Shown here: piece after piece, positions 18,336-26,824 of the stretch
How positions within the stretch are numbered: position 1 is the first letter of the stretch
Layout: the number at the start of each line of letters is the position of its first letter
Translations under genes and position numbers: made by a program
The notes under the pieces: model-generated
The model's input: the letters and a program-made list of their open reading frames with translations, nothing else
Told to the model about the DNA's origin: nothing
Databases searched by the model: none
Source of the DNA: Allomuricauda sp.
GTDB lineage: Bacteria; Bacteroidota; Bacteroidia; Flavobacteriales; Flavobacteriaceae
NCBI GenBank assembly: GCA_003712125.1
Contig: RHLF01000001.1
Span: 1,178,001-1,242,000 of the forward strand
Length of the DNA stretch: 64,000 nucleotides
Direction: 5' to 3'

Positions 18336-18343
18336 CAAAATTA
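18336..18343 (-). promoter_or_regulatory. candidate -7 box for ferritin
   Basis: Minus-strand TAATTTTG matches TAnnTTTG, about 23 bases before the ferritin ATG. No Fur-like palindrome was recognised. Confidence 0.45.
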
Positions 18344-18455
18344 CAAAATCCATAGACAGGAATAGGCAGAAAGTAGAAATTTATAACCAGTTTAAGACTG
18401 GATAAAAATAATGGGGCCTAAATGTGAAAAAATGCCGAGAAATAAAAGGGCGGGG

Positions 18456-18773
18456 TTAAACTACGACGGCTTCCTGAGCTTTTGATAGCCCCATGCGAAC
18501 AAAAGCCTGTTGCACTAGGTATCGTAAGTCGATGAGTTGTTCAATGGAAAGCAACAATAAATGACTATGGTTGCATAGGGTCAGAATTTTGAAGTCGTGA
18601 GGACAAGAATCATCGTAAAAAAGTGATGCCACCTCAAAGGAAAAAACCTTTTCCCTAAGGGCCAATAGTTCACAAAACCGCAAGCTCACCGATTTATGTT
18701 CCAAGACAAGATGAAAGCTCCGATTGGAGTCATCTTGATACAGGGTGCCATACTTTGATTTCGCTGCGAGCAT
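18456..18773 (-). CDS. hypothetical protein, 105 residues
   Basis: No family recognised. The product has no signal peptide or membrane helix. Visible features are an N-terminal YGTLYQDD segment, then alternating beta-like stretches (FHLVLEHKSVSLRF), a Cys-containing middle (DDSCPHDFKILTLCNHSHLLLL) and a helical C-terminus. It lies on the same strand as the Lrp-like regulator, 36 bases downstream of it, and may be in its transcript. About 140 bases separate it from ferritin. Codon use looks like the neighbours, so I take it as a real gene. Confidence 0.6.
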   Translation of the reverse strand: MLAAKSKYGTLYQDDSNRSFHLVLEHKSVSLRFCELLALREKVFSFEVASLFYDDSCPHDFKILTLCNHSHLLLLSIEQLIDLRYLVQQAFVRMGLSKAQEAVVV

Positions 18774-18809
18774 AGCGTCAAAGATAAAGCTTATTTAGAC
18801 TTAATACAA

Positions 18810-19280
18810 TTAAATATGGATTTGACGATCAATTTGCTGTGCCAATGAAATAAAGGTTTCGGTGCGTGAAACGCCTTCGATCTGCTGGATGTTCTTATTG
18901 AGCACATACATCAAATGTTCATTGTCTTTGCAGAGTACCTTGATTAAAATTGACCAGTCACCAGTGGTGTAATGGCACTCCAATACTTCGGGTATTTTCT
19001 CCAATTGCTTGACGGCCTGAGGGTTGCTCATTGCCCGATCCAGAAATATGCCAATATAGGCCATGGTGGTGTAACCCAGAACTTTGGGATTGACCACGAA
19101 TTTTGAACCGGAAATTAGGCCCGAAGCCTCTAATTTTCGAAGCCGTTGGTGAATGGCTGCCCCTGAGATGCCAATCTGCCGGGCAATCTCAAGTATAGGC
19201 TTACGGGCATCAGCCATTAAAAACCTAAGAATTTTTTTGTCAATACCGTCAATTTTAACCAAAGTGTTAGAAGATTTCAC
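18810..19280 (-). CDS. Lrp/AsnC family transcriptional regulator
   Basis: A 156-residue feast/famine-type regulator. The N-terminal winged helix-turn-helix (IDKKILRFLMADARKPILEI, then IGISGAAIHQRLRKLEASG) is followed by an alpha-beta RAM ligand domain (about 70-150). The start codon is GTG at 19280; no ATG lies close upstream. It sits 48 bases downstream of the saccharopine dehydrogenase-like gene on the same strand, which suggests that it senses an amino acid handled by that enzyme (inference). Confidence 0.93.
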   Translation of the reverse strand: MKSSNTLVKIDGIDKKILRFLMADARKPILEIARQIGISGAAIHQRLRKLEASGLISGSKFVVNPKVLGYTTMAYIGIFLDRAMSNPQAVKQLEKIPEVLECHYTTGDWSILIKVLCKDNEHLMYVLNKNIQQIEGVSRTETFISLAQQIDRQIHI

Positions 19281-19328
19281 TGGATACGTATTAGTTTATT
19301 GTATAAATATAACCAATACCTATAATCC

Positions 19329-20702
19329 CTAACTATTGACTACATCAGGATTATACCCCAAATAAGGGACCTCGAATTCGTTGAAGTTAATTTGATACGA
19401 CTTCAATTCACTCAAAATAGGGGCATACACTTCTTTAGAAATCGGTATTTGTACCCCAGGGGTAGTGATTTTGCCGTTCAAGATGTTCAAGGTGGCCATG
19501 GCAACAGGTAGTCCAACGGTCTTGGCCATAGCAGTATGACTTTGACTTTCTCCTAGGACCACCATATTGGCATCGATTTGTTTACGCTTTCCCTCGAGCT
19601 CATAACCAAATTTGTGATACATCACGATCATATCTTTTTCGCCATCTTTCAGCGTCCAGCTGTCTTCAAGGATGTATTGTAACATTTGGGCAGGGGTCGC
19701 GGCTTTTAATGGAATGGTCTTATTGGGGTTAAATAGATCCAGCTCCATCAATTTCCCCCAAAAAATATCGTCTTGATCAATTTTTAGATAGTGCCGTAAC
19801 TTTAATTCAACAGAATCTGTGAGCGAGTAGGGAAGAAAAAGATTGGTAAAGTCGCGGTACGACATTCCCTCTGAATTCTCTACCACATAGTTATCATCGG
19901 TCATGCCCAACTGCACAAAAATATTCCAAGCTTTAGAAAACCCTACCCTGCGCATGGTGCCACGATAAAGCGTCAACACATCTTGCAAACCATAAGCTTC
20001 GCGATATTTTAGGGAATCTCGATTGGCGTAGGCTTCAAACGACCCATAACCTTCTACATCTAAAAATTCGGTTCGACGAAACAGTCGGTGATAGGGAATG
20101 TATTTATAGGTGCCTTCTTGAATAAATTTAGCGGCACCGCCTTGACCTGCGATGACCACATTTCGCGGGTTCCAGGTAAACTTGTAATTCCAGAGATTAT
20201 CATCACTTTCAGGGGCAACCAGGCCACCGGTAAACGATTCAAATAGCAACATCTTACCGCCCTTGGCTCGAATTCTGTCGATGACTTCCATCGCACTCAT
20301 ATGATCTATGCCCGGATCTAAACCAACTTCATTCATAAAAACAAGTCCCGCTTGTTTCGCCTGATCATCGAGTTTCTTGATTGCATCGCTTATGTAGGAG
20401 GCCGTTACCAAGTGCTTTTTGAAAGCAATGCAGTCTTCAGCGGCCATGATATGTAATCTGGGGGGCAGCATCGACACCACAATCGAAGCCTTTGAAATGG
20501 CATCCTTTCTTTCTACATCGTTAAAAATGTCTAGCGGTATAAGGGTGCATTGTGGGTGCGTGGCAATTTTTGACGGTATATTTTCTGGGTTGAGATCACC
20601 AATGGTCAAATGCAACTTTTCCGCTGCGGATTTTTCCAGAAAATAATCAATTAAATAGGAGGTTGATTTTCCGGCTCCCAATAATAGAATATTACGCACC
20701 AT
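19329..20702 (-). CDS. saccharopine dehydrogenase-like oxidoreductase
   Basis: A 457-residue enzyme of the saccharopine reductase (LYS9-like) family. The N-terminal Rossmann motif is LLLGAGKSTSYLIDYF; DPGIDHMSAMEVID (about 125-140) and the SFTGGLVAPESDDN segment match the saccharopine reductase catalytic domain. The length is normal for the two-domain form. The family links glutamate, lysine and aminoadipate semialdehyde; whether lysine breakdown or another amino acid is involved here is not shown. It is divergent from the DUF423 gene, with a 7-base inverted repeat in the shared promoter, and is followed by an Lrp regulator. Confidence 0.88.
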   Translation of the reverse strand: MVRNILLLGAGKSTSYLIDYFLEKSAAEKLHLTIGDLNPENIPSKIATHPQCTLIPLDIFNDVERKDAISKASIVVSMLPPRLHIMAAEDCIAFKKHLVTASYISDAIKKLDDQAKQAGLVFMNEVGLDPGIDHMSAMEVIDRIRAKGGKMLLFESFTGGLVAPESDDNLWNYKFTWNPRNVVIAGQGGAAKFIQEGTYKYIPYHRLFRRTEFLDVEGYGSFEAYANRDSLKYREAYGLQDVLTLYRGTMRRVGFSKAWNIFVQLGMTDDNYVVENSEGMSYRDFTNLFLPYSLTDSVELKLRHYLKIDQDDIFWGKLMELDLFNPNKTIPLKAATPAQMLQYILEDSWTLKDGEKDMIVMYHKFGYELEGKRKQIDANMVVLGESQSHTAMAKTVGLPVAMATLNILNGKITTPGVQIPISKEVYAPILSELKSYQINFNEFEVPYLGYNPDVVNS

Positions 20703-20739
20703 GTGTTTTGCTTACTTTTACGATAACGAAAAACGAAGG

Positions 20740-20762
20740 TATCAAATTGTTATATTTTGATA
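20740..20762. promoter_or_regulatory. inverted repeat in the saccharopine dehydrogenase/DUF423 divergent promoter
   Basis: TATCAAA and TTTGATA are separated by 9 bases, midway between the two start codons. It could be an operator, perhaps for the nearby Lrp-like protein; this is only positional inference. Confidence 0.35.
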
Positions 20763-20782
20763 ATAAATAGTCCGAAAAAGTT

Positions 20783-21166
20783 ATGAATAAAACAATTTTA
20801 CTGACAGGATTGGCCTTTGGCATTGTGGCGATTATTCTCGGGGCCTTTGGAGCGCACGGTTTGAAAAAGGTGCTAGGCCCGGAGGAATTAAACTCCTTTG
20901 AAACAGGGGTTAAATACCAGATGTATCACGCTCTTTTCCTTATTCTTTTAAGCCTAATGACCCTAGCTTCAGAGGGCTCTAAAAGGGTGGTCTTCTATTT
21001 GATTACTGCAGGAATGGTTTTGTTCTCCTTCTCAATTTATTTGTTGGCCACCAATAAGTTTACCGGATTTGATTTTAGAAAAATCGGATTTATCACGCCC
21101 ATAGGGGGACTCTTATTGATTTTGGGATGGGTTGTTTTGTTTTATTCCGTTTTGACCAAAAAATGA
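20783..21166 (+). CDS. DUF423 domain-containing membrane protein
   Basis: A 127-residue protein with four hydrophobic helices. GAFGAHGLKK (about 21-30) and the YQMYHALFLILL segment are characteristic of DUF423 (YgdD-type) proteins. Function is unknown for the family. It precedes pckA by 73 bases, but pckA has its own candidate promoter. Confidence 0.9.
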   Translation: MNKTILLTGLAFGIVAIILGAFGAHGLKKVLGPEELNSFETGVKYQMYHALFLILLSLMTLASEGSKRVVFYLITAGMVLFSFSIYLLATNKFTGFDFRKIGFITPIGGLLLILGWVVLFYSVLTKK

Positions 21167-21209
21167 AACATTCCAACCTTTTTTTCAAGGGTTTCGGCAT
21201 ACATTTTTT

Positions 21210-21217
21210 TAGCTTTG
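21210..21217 (+). promoter_or_regulatory. candidate -7 box for pckA
   Basis: TAGCTTTG matches TAnnTTTG, 23 bases before the pckA ATG. Confidence 0.5.
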
Positions 21218-21239
21218 CACCAACAATAAAACCTTAAAT

Positions 21240-22856
21240 ATGGCAGCGACTGCCCCATCAACGAAAACGATTTCGTTAAATGACTATGGTATAGAGCATA
21301 GCAACATCCATTACCAGCTAACGTCGGACCAGTTACATAATTTGACCTTGGAAAAAGGAATGGGTCAAGAATCATCCTTGGGCGCCATTGCCGTTAATAC
21401 AGGCGAGTTTACCGGCAGATCCCCAATGGATCGTTTTATCGTCAAAGATGAGATTACGGCCGACAAAATATGGTGGGGTGACATCAACATTGCCTTTGAG
21501 CCCGAAGCTTTTGATAAGTTGTACCAGAAGGTCATTGCCTATTTGAACACCAAAGAATTATTTGTGCGTGATGCCTATGCCTGCGCCGATCCTTTGTACC
21601 AATTGAATATTAGGGTAATTAACGAGTATCCTTGGTCCAACATGTTTGCCTACAATATGTTTCTTAGACCAGAACAAGATGAATTACAGAATTTTGAACC
21701 TGAATGGACCGTTGTAAATGCGCCAGGCTTCAAAGCTGATGCCGCCATTGACGGAACCCGTCAGCACAATTTTGCCATTTTGAACTTTACAAGAAAGATT
21801 GCCCTTATAGGTGGAACGGGGTATACGGGGGAAATTAAGAAGGGGATATTTTCAGCGCTAAATTTTATTCTTCCCACATTTAAAAATGTATTGCCCATGC
21901 ATTGTTCCGCCAATATTGGTGAAGCCGGTGATACAGCGATATTCTTCGGTTTATCAGGTACGGGGAAAACAACACTTTCAACGGATCCCAACCGAAAACT
22001 GATCGGTGATGATGAACACGGATGGACCCCTGCCAATTCCGTATTTAATTTTGAAGGAGGTTGCTATGCCAAGGTGATCAACCTTTCCAAAGAAAATGAA
22101 CCTGAGATATATGGTGCCATCAAGAAAGGGGCGATTTTAGAAAATGTTATTTTGGATGATCAAGGGCATGTAGATTTTGACAATACCACAATCACACAAA
22201 ATACCCGTGTTAGCTATCCCATTTATCATATTGACAATATTCAGCAACCCTCAATTGGGGATAATGTAAAGAACATTTTCTTTTTGACGGCAGATGCCTT
22301 TGGGGTATTGCCTCCGATATCGAAATTAACCCCTGCCCAGGCTGCCTACCACTTTATTTCAGGCTATACCGCAAAGGTGGCCGGTACAGAGGCAGGCGTT
22401 GTTGAGCCGCAGCCCTCTTTCTCAGCTTGTTTTGGTGCACCCTTTATGCCCTTGCACCCAACCGCTTACGCCGAAATGTTAAGCAAAAAAATGAAAGAGT
22501 CTGGGGTTGATGTTTGGTTGATAAACACCGGATGGACCGGTGGACCCTATGGTGTTGGAACACGTATGAAGCTAAAATATACCCGGGCGATGATCACCGC
22601 CGCTCTTAGTGGCCAATTGGGCCTTTACAGTTACGACAACTATCACATACATTCTGTGTTTGGGGTGGCACAACCAAGAGAATGCCCAGGTGTGCCCACT
22701 ACGGTTTTAAGTCCTCGTGCAACCTGGAATGACGATGAAGCGTATTATACCACAGCTTTTAAATTGTCAAATGCATTTAGGGAAAACTTTAAAAAGTTTG
22801 AAGCACATGCCAGTGAAGAGATACGACGAGGCGGCCCTCAACGGTACGCTTTCTAA
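21240..22856 (+). CDS. pckA: phosphoenolpyruvate carboxykinase (ATP)
   Basis: First committed step of gluconeogenesis: oxaloacetate + ATP to phosphoenolpyruvate + CO2. The 538-residue length is typical. The kinase-1a loop IFFGLSGTGKTTLSTD (about 235-250), the following IGDDEHGW (about 256-263) and FTGRSPMDRFIVKD near residue 60 are all intact. Own promoter box upstream; a strong bidirectional terminator follows, which it shares with the convergent HemD-like gene. Confidence 0.98.
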   Translation: MAATAPSTKTISLNDYGIEHSNIHYQLTSDQLHNLTLEKGMGQESSLGAIAVNTGEFTGRSPMDRFIVKDEITADKIWWGDINIAFEPEAFDKLYQKVIAYLNTKELFVRDAYACADPLYQLNIRVINEYPWSNMFAYNMFLRPEQDELQNFEPEWTVVNAPGFKADAAIDGTRQHNFAILNFTRKIALIGGTGYTGEIKKGIFSALNFILPTFKNVLPMHCSANIGEAGDTAIFFGLSGTGKTTLSTDPNRKLIGDDEHGWTPANSVFNFEGGCYAKVINLSKENEPEIYGAIKKGAILENVILDDQGHVDFDNTTITQNTRVSYPIYHIDNIQQPSIGDNVKNIFFLTADAFGVLPPISKLTPAQAAYHFISGYTAKVAGTEAGVVEPQPSFSACFGAPFMPLHPTAYAEMLSKKMKESGVDVWLINTGWTGGPYGVGTRMKLKYTRAMITAALSGQLGLYSYDNYHIHSVFGVAQPRECPGVPTTVLSPRATWNDDEAYYTTAFKLSNAFRENFKKFEAHASEEIRRGGPQRYAF

Positions 22857-22858
22857 AT

Positions 22859-22893
22859 AAAAAAAGCCCCCGTCTTAGACGGGGGCTTTTTTT
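22859..22893. terminator. bidirectional terminator between pckA and hemD-like genes
   Basis: GCCCCCGTC / GACGGGGGC (22866-22874 and 22878-22886) with loop TTA, flanked by seven A and seven T. Confidence 0.95.
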
Positions 22894-22908
22894 ATAACGT
22901 ATTCGATT

Positions 22909-23652
22909 TTATTTGTTTACATCTGAAATGTACTTCTGAAGCGCCATTGTCATTGAAGGCGTTTCAGGTGTAGGTGCCTTGATATCGATTCTTAGACCCG
23001 CATCTGTGGCGGCCTTGACCGTACTATTGCCAAATACAGCAATGCGTGTATCATTCTGTTCGAAATCAGGGAAATTTTTTAGCAAAGACTCAATTCCTGA
23101 AGGGCTAAAGAATACGAGTACATCGTAGTACACATCCCTAAGGTCAGAGAGGTCACTTACCACCGTTTTATAGAAAATACCTCTCTTCCAATCCAAACCT
23201 AATTCGTCAAGCATTTTAGGAACAGTTGGTTTTAAGACATCTGAAGAGGGCAATAGAAATTTTTCCCCCTTGTATTTTTTGAACATCGGCGTCAAATCGC
23301 TGAATAGGCGCTTGCCGACATAGATTTTCCGTTTTCTGTAAACGACATATTTCTGAAGGTAGTAGGCAACAGCCTCTGACTGACAAAAGTATTTCATTGT
23401 ATCAGGTACCTTGAAACGCATCTCTTCGGCAATCCTAAAAAAATGGTCGACCGAGTTTCTGCTGGTCAAAATGATAGCAGTAAAGTTGTTAAGGTCTATT
23501 TTCTGTTGACGTACATTTTTAGCGTTAACACCTTCAACATGAATGAACGGTCTGAAATCGACTTTGACCTTTTCTTTTTCAATTAAACGCAAGTAAGGAG
23601 AGTTTTCCATTTTCGGTTCCGGCTGTGACACCAAAATCGTCTTTACTTTCAT
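22909..23652 (-). CDS. uroporphyrinogen-III synthase (HemD-like)
   Basis: A 247-residue protein of the HemD family, which closes the ring of uroporphyrinogen III in heme synthesis. The family is poorly conserved; seen here are KTILVSQPEP at the N-terminus, FTAIILTSRNSVDHFF (about 75-90) and VLVFFSPSGIESLL (about 175-190). The ATG at 23652 (MKVKTILV) is chosen; the frame opens further upstream inside the DUF4271 gene. It lies 5 bases after that gene, a pairing often kept in Bacteroidota. No other heme gene is near, so a role outside heme synthesis is possible. Confidence 0.85.
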   Translation of the reverse strand: MKVKTILVSQPEPKMENSPYLRLIEKEKVKVDFRPFIHVEGVNAKNVRQQKIDLNNFTAIILTSRNSVDHFFRIAEEMRFKVPDTMKYFCQSEAVAYYLQKYVVYRKRKIYVGKRLFSDLTPMFKKYKGEKFLLPSSDVLKPTVPKMLDELGLDWKRGIFYKTVVSDLSDLRDVYYDVLVFFSPSGIESLLKNFPDFEQNDTRIAVFGNSTVKAATDAGLRIDIKAPTPETPSMTMALQKYISDVNK

Positions 23653-23657
23653 AAGAA

Positions 23658-24296
23658 TCAACCTTTTAGATAGCTTCCTAAAATCACTAAGGGCGCAATT
23701 TCGAGTGCGCAAAGGTACAAAATAAAATAAAAACTATAGTTCAAAATCAACTTTTGATTGTTTTTCAAAAGACCGACCAATCCGATGCCATTAACTAAAA
23801 GAAAGAGGAAAAAAGCTGTGTATACGACTATTTTTGAGTCCTTTACGACATAAACCAATAAGATGTTGCCGATAAAAATTAGAATACTCGCGTGGTTGAA
23901 ATAGGAAAGTTTATTGTAAATGAGTTCGGTAACCAAACTATAGGTGTTAAAGATGTACCCTTTGATCAACTGAACAAGTATTTTGACAGCTTCAAACGTG
24001 ACTAAAAGGCCAGCTATCAACCAGAAAGGTAAAAACTCTTGATCGGCCGATGCACCAAAGACGATGCTTTTGCCCATATAGATGAACAAGGCCAAATTGG
24101 TCATTTGAAATATGGTAAGTAAAATATGGAACCAATTCAGCAATTTCCCCTTTTTACTATATAGGGCCAGATACTTGTTGTTGAAAGGGAGCACGATAAA
24201 ATTTGAAAACCTTGAACCAAACAAATATTTGCCAAGGGTAAATACGACAAGGGCGAAAAGTAAAACCAAGGTCATCCAGTCTGTGGAGTCGACCAT
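23658..24296 (-). CDS. DUF4271 domain-containing membrane protein
   Basis: A 212-residue membrane protein with about six helices, matching the Bacteroidota family DUF4271, which typically accompanies the HemD-like gene. Function unknown. A GTG at 24314 overlaps the stop of the GT39 gene, and an ATG at 24296 (MVDSTDWMTL) lies just inside; the ATG is preferred. Confidence 0.82.
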   Translation of the reverse strand: MVDSTDWMTLVLLFALVVFTLGKYLFGSRFSNFIVLPFNNKYLALYSKKGKLLNWFHILLTIFQMTNLALFIYMGKSIVFGASADQEFLPFWLIAGLLVTFEAVKILVQLIKGYIFNTYSLVTELIYNKLSYFNHASILIFIGNILLVYVVKDSKIVVYTAFFLFLLVNGIGLVGLLKNNQKLILNYSFYFILYLCALEIAPLVILGSYLKG

Positions 24297-24310
24297 TCTT
24301 AATTCAGGAT

Positions 24311-25984
24311 TCACTGTTCTAGTTTTAGGGTTTTACTATTGATGCCAGCTTTTAGGCCATGTTCTGAAATGCCCAATCGAATATAATGAACATTTTTATC
24401 CTCAGGTGGGGGTATGGCACACTTTATAAGGCAGGTGTCTTCAGCCTTCACATAAGGCGATTCGTTTTGCCAATTGCAGCGTTCCATTTTTTTGAGTTCG
24501 ATTGGCTCTTTGTATTTGTTCAAATAGGCAACGTAAAGGTCAAGGTCTTTTCGAAAAATGTCTTCTTGATACGGGTTGTATAGGGCAATTTCAAGATTTT
24601 TGAGATGCTCTTTGGTCAATGGAGTATCGGGAACAGTGCACCACAACCTTCGGTATGAACGAAACGAAGGGATAAACTTTCCTTGAATAACGGTGCCATC
24701 GCATTTGCTGTATTCAAAATCATGGCCTTCGACATTTTTGGCGATGTAGGCAATTTTCTTTCCCTGTATTCTTGATTCAGAATCATCAATGGTAAACTGA
24801 TTTTGTCTTTTTTCGGTGGTATTGAGGGAAAAGGAAGCACTGCCCGAATAAAAGGCGTACATGCTGGCCCGGCGGTATGAATTCTGGAAGACGGCCGGAA
24901 TCCCATTAATTTCACTTTTCAATTGACCCACCCAGTTCTTATTGCCATGGGTTTCGAAATAAATGGGCAGCAATCGATCATTAACCAACCAAACACGTGC
25001 ATACATTAGTATCAGGGTGCTGATAACGCCCATTCGAAATACCCATTTGGCGGTATTTTGATTTGTCAATAGGTGTTTGAACGTAAGCACTGCTATTGGA
25101 ATGCAGATAACAACAATCCATTGGGTCTGTACTCTTTTCGTAAAACTGGATAGAAAAAAGAACAGTATAAATCCATAACTCAAGTATTGAAGTGCCTTTA
25201 TGAGCATATCGCCATTTGACCTACTTTTAAACAAGGCCTGATAGGCCCAAGGAAAAAGCAAACCAAAGACCAAAACCAAATTCAAAAGGTACCCTAGGGT
25301 GAATTCTGAAAAGTTATAGGCATGATTGGGTCGTTCAAAAAGGTGGTAGTTGATCGTTATAAAATCGTTTTGTGCCAACCAAAACAAATGCGGAGCAAAG
25401 CAAAGTAAGGAAACCGCAACAGCTACCCAGGCCAAGGCATCTTTGATCAATCGCCAATTGGAAGCAAAAACAAAAAGGATGATCAGCACCCCATGGTATT
25501 TGCTGTACACTAGAGCAGCCATGACCAAGCCCAAGCCAATGGCCAAAGCGACACCCCTTTTTTCGGTAAACTGTTTGTACAGGTAAAGGAACAAAGCGGT
25601 AAAGAACAGCAGTGGTGTGTCGGGCAGCGTAAAAAACCCATAGGCATTTACAAGAGCCATCGAAAAAAGCAAAAGAAAAAAATGGATGACATACTGCCTT
25701 TTTTTGGGATAATCAATAAGGCACCACAGCAATAAAAATGTTCCTGCTCCCATAAAACAGCTCACCAGTCGTACCCCCAATTCTCCCTCAAAGGCAATCT
25801 CACCCAATCGAACCATCAGTGCCACCATGGGAGGGTGGTCAAAATAGCCCCATGCCAATTGCTGGGCGTAGTACCAATAATAGGCCTCATCGAACAGCAA
25901 TTCGGTAAAAGCAGCCTGCAGTATGTTAAGGATAAAGAAGAGCCCCAACAGTATTAAAAAAAGCCTGGGAAACTTTTGGCCCAT
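24311..25984 (-). CDS. GT39-family (ArnT/PMT-like) membrane glycosyltransferase
   Basis: A 557-residue integral membrane glycosyltransferase. The N-terminal half has about ten helices and the GT39 pattern: LLFDEAYYWYYAQQLAWGYFDHPPMVAL at about 28-55 contains the conserved DEAYYW and DHPP. The C-terminal part (about 350-557) is soluble and periplasmic. GT39 enzymes use a polyprenyl-phosphate sugar donor. A dolichol-phosphate-mannose-type synthase, a possible maker of such a donor, starts about 110 bases away on the other strand, so the two may work together (inference). The acceptor is unknown. Confidence 0.9.
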   Translation of the reverse strand: MGQKFPRLFLILLGLFFILNILQAAFTELLFDEAYYWYYAQQLAWGYFDHPPMVALMVRLGEIAFEGELGVRLVSCFMGAGTFLLLWCLIDYPKKRQYVIHFFLLLFSMALVNAYGFFTLPDTPLLFFTALFLYLYKQFTEKRGVALAIGLGLVMAALVYSKYHGVLIILFVFASNWRLIKDALAWVAVAVSLLCFAPHLFWLAQNDFITINYHLFERPNHAYNFSEFTLGYLLNLVLVFGLLFPWAYQALFKSRSNGDMLIKALQYLSYGFILFFFLSSFTKRVQTQWIVVICIPIAVLTFKHLLTNQNTAKWVFRMGVISTLILMYARVWLVNDRLLPIYFETHGNKNWVGQLKSEINGIPAVFQNSYRRASMYAFYSGSASFSLNTTEKRQNQFTIDDSESRIQGKKIAYIAKNVEGHDFEYSKCDGTVIQGKFIPSFRSYRRLWCTVPDTPLTKEHLKNLEIALYNPYQEDIFRKDLDLYVAYLNKYKEPIELKKMERCNWQNESPYVKAEDTCLIKCAIPPPEDKNVHYIRLGISEHGLKAGINSKTLKLEQ

Positions 25985-26067
25985 CCAGTTTTGTTTTGAA
26001 AGCCAAAGTTACGAAGATCGAAAGGGCCTTCATTGATTTAATAGCCATAAAACCCATAGGAATATCT

Positions 26068-26075
26068 TACTTTTG
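26068..26075 (+). promoter_or_regulatory. candidate -7 box for the polyprenol mannosyltransferase gene
   Basis: TACTTTTG matches TAnnTTTG, 21 bases before the ATG. Confidence 0.45.
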
Positions 26076-26095
26076 ACGTTTCAAGTACTTCAAGA

Positions 26096-26824
26096 ATGGC
26101 CGATAGCTTAGTGATTATCCCCACCTTCAATGAAATTGAAAATATTGAAGCCATTGTCAGGGCTGTTTTTGATTTAAAAAAAGAGTTCGATGTTCTGGTA
26201 GTCGATGATAATTCTCCTGATGGCACGGCAGAAGAGGTAAAACAGCTGCAAAGCGATTTTCCAGAACGCCTTTTTATCGAAGTAAGGAAAGAAAAGTCTG
26301 GACTTGGCACAGCTTACATTCACGGTTTTAAGTGGGCCTTAGAAAATGGCTATGAATTTATTTTTGAGATGGATGCCGATTTTTCACACCGTCCGAATGA
26401 CCTTTTAAGATTGCACCGGGCTTGTTTGAATGGTGCGGATATGTCTATTGGATCACGGTACAAAAAGGGGGTAAATGTGGTCAACTGGCCGCTGCATCGC
26501 GTGCTTCTTTCCTATGGTGCTTCTTTTTACGTGAAAGTGATTACAGGAATGCGCATTCATGATCCAACAGCGGGCTTTGTATGCTACAAAAGAAAGGTGC
26601 TCGAAGCCATAAATTTGGATGCGGTTCGATTTATCGGCTATGCTTTTCAAATTGAAATGAAATACAGGGCCTATCTTAAAAAATTCAAGATTGAGGAAAT
26701 CTCAATAATTTTCACGGATCGTGTTAACGGAAAGTCAAAAATGAACTCCAAAATTGTTAGAGAAGCTATTTTTGGAGTCATAGGAATGCGGTTGCGGAGT
26801 CTTTTTTTCAAGAAAAGTTTTTAA
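26096..26824 (+). CDS. polyprenol monophosphomannose synthase (GT2, DPM1-like)
   Basis: A 242-residue family 2 glycosyltransferase that transfers a sugar, usually mannose, from a nucleotide donor to polyprenyl phosphate on the inner face of the membrane. Seen: IIPTFNEIENIEAIV, VVDDNSPDGTAEEV (about 36-50), the DxD-like EMDADFSHRPNDL (about 92-104), and SRYKKGVNVVNWPLHR. There is no C-terminal membrane anchor, as in DPM1 forms. The stop overlaps the dihydroorotase start (TAATGG), so the genes are translationally coupled. Its likely partner is the divergent GT39 enzyme. Confidence 0.93.
   Translation: MADSLVIIPTFNEIENIEAIVRAVFDLKKEFDVLVVDDNSPDGTAEEVKQLQSDFPERLFIEVRKEKSGLGTAYIHGFKWALENGYEFIFEMDADFSHRPNDLLRLHRACLNGADMSIGSRYKKGVNVVNWPLHRVLLSYGASFYVKVITGMRIHDPTAGFVCYKRKVLEAINLDAVRFIGYAFQIEMKYRAYLKKFKIEEISIIFTDRVNGKSKMNSKIVREAIFGVIGMRLRSLFFKKSF

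Noticed and set aside
18786-18800. Possible second copy of the element end (TTATTTAGACTTAAT)
   Set aside because: Only a short stretch matches the TTTAGACTT core; no partner arm is seen.
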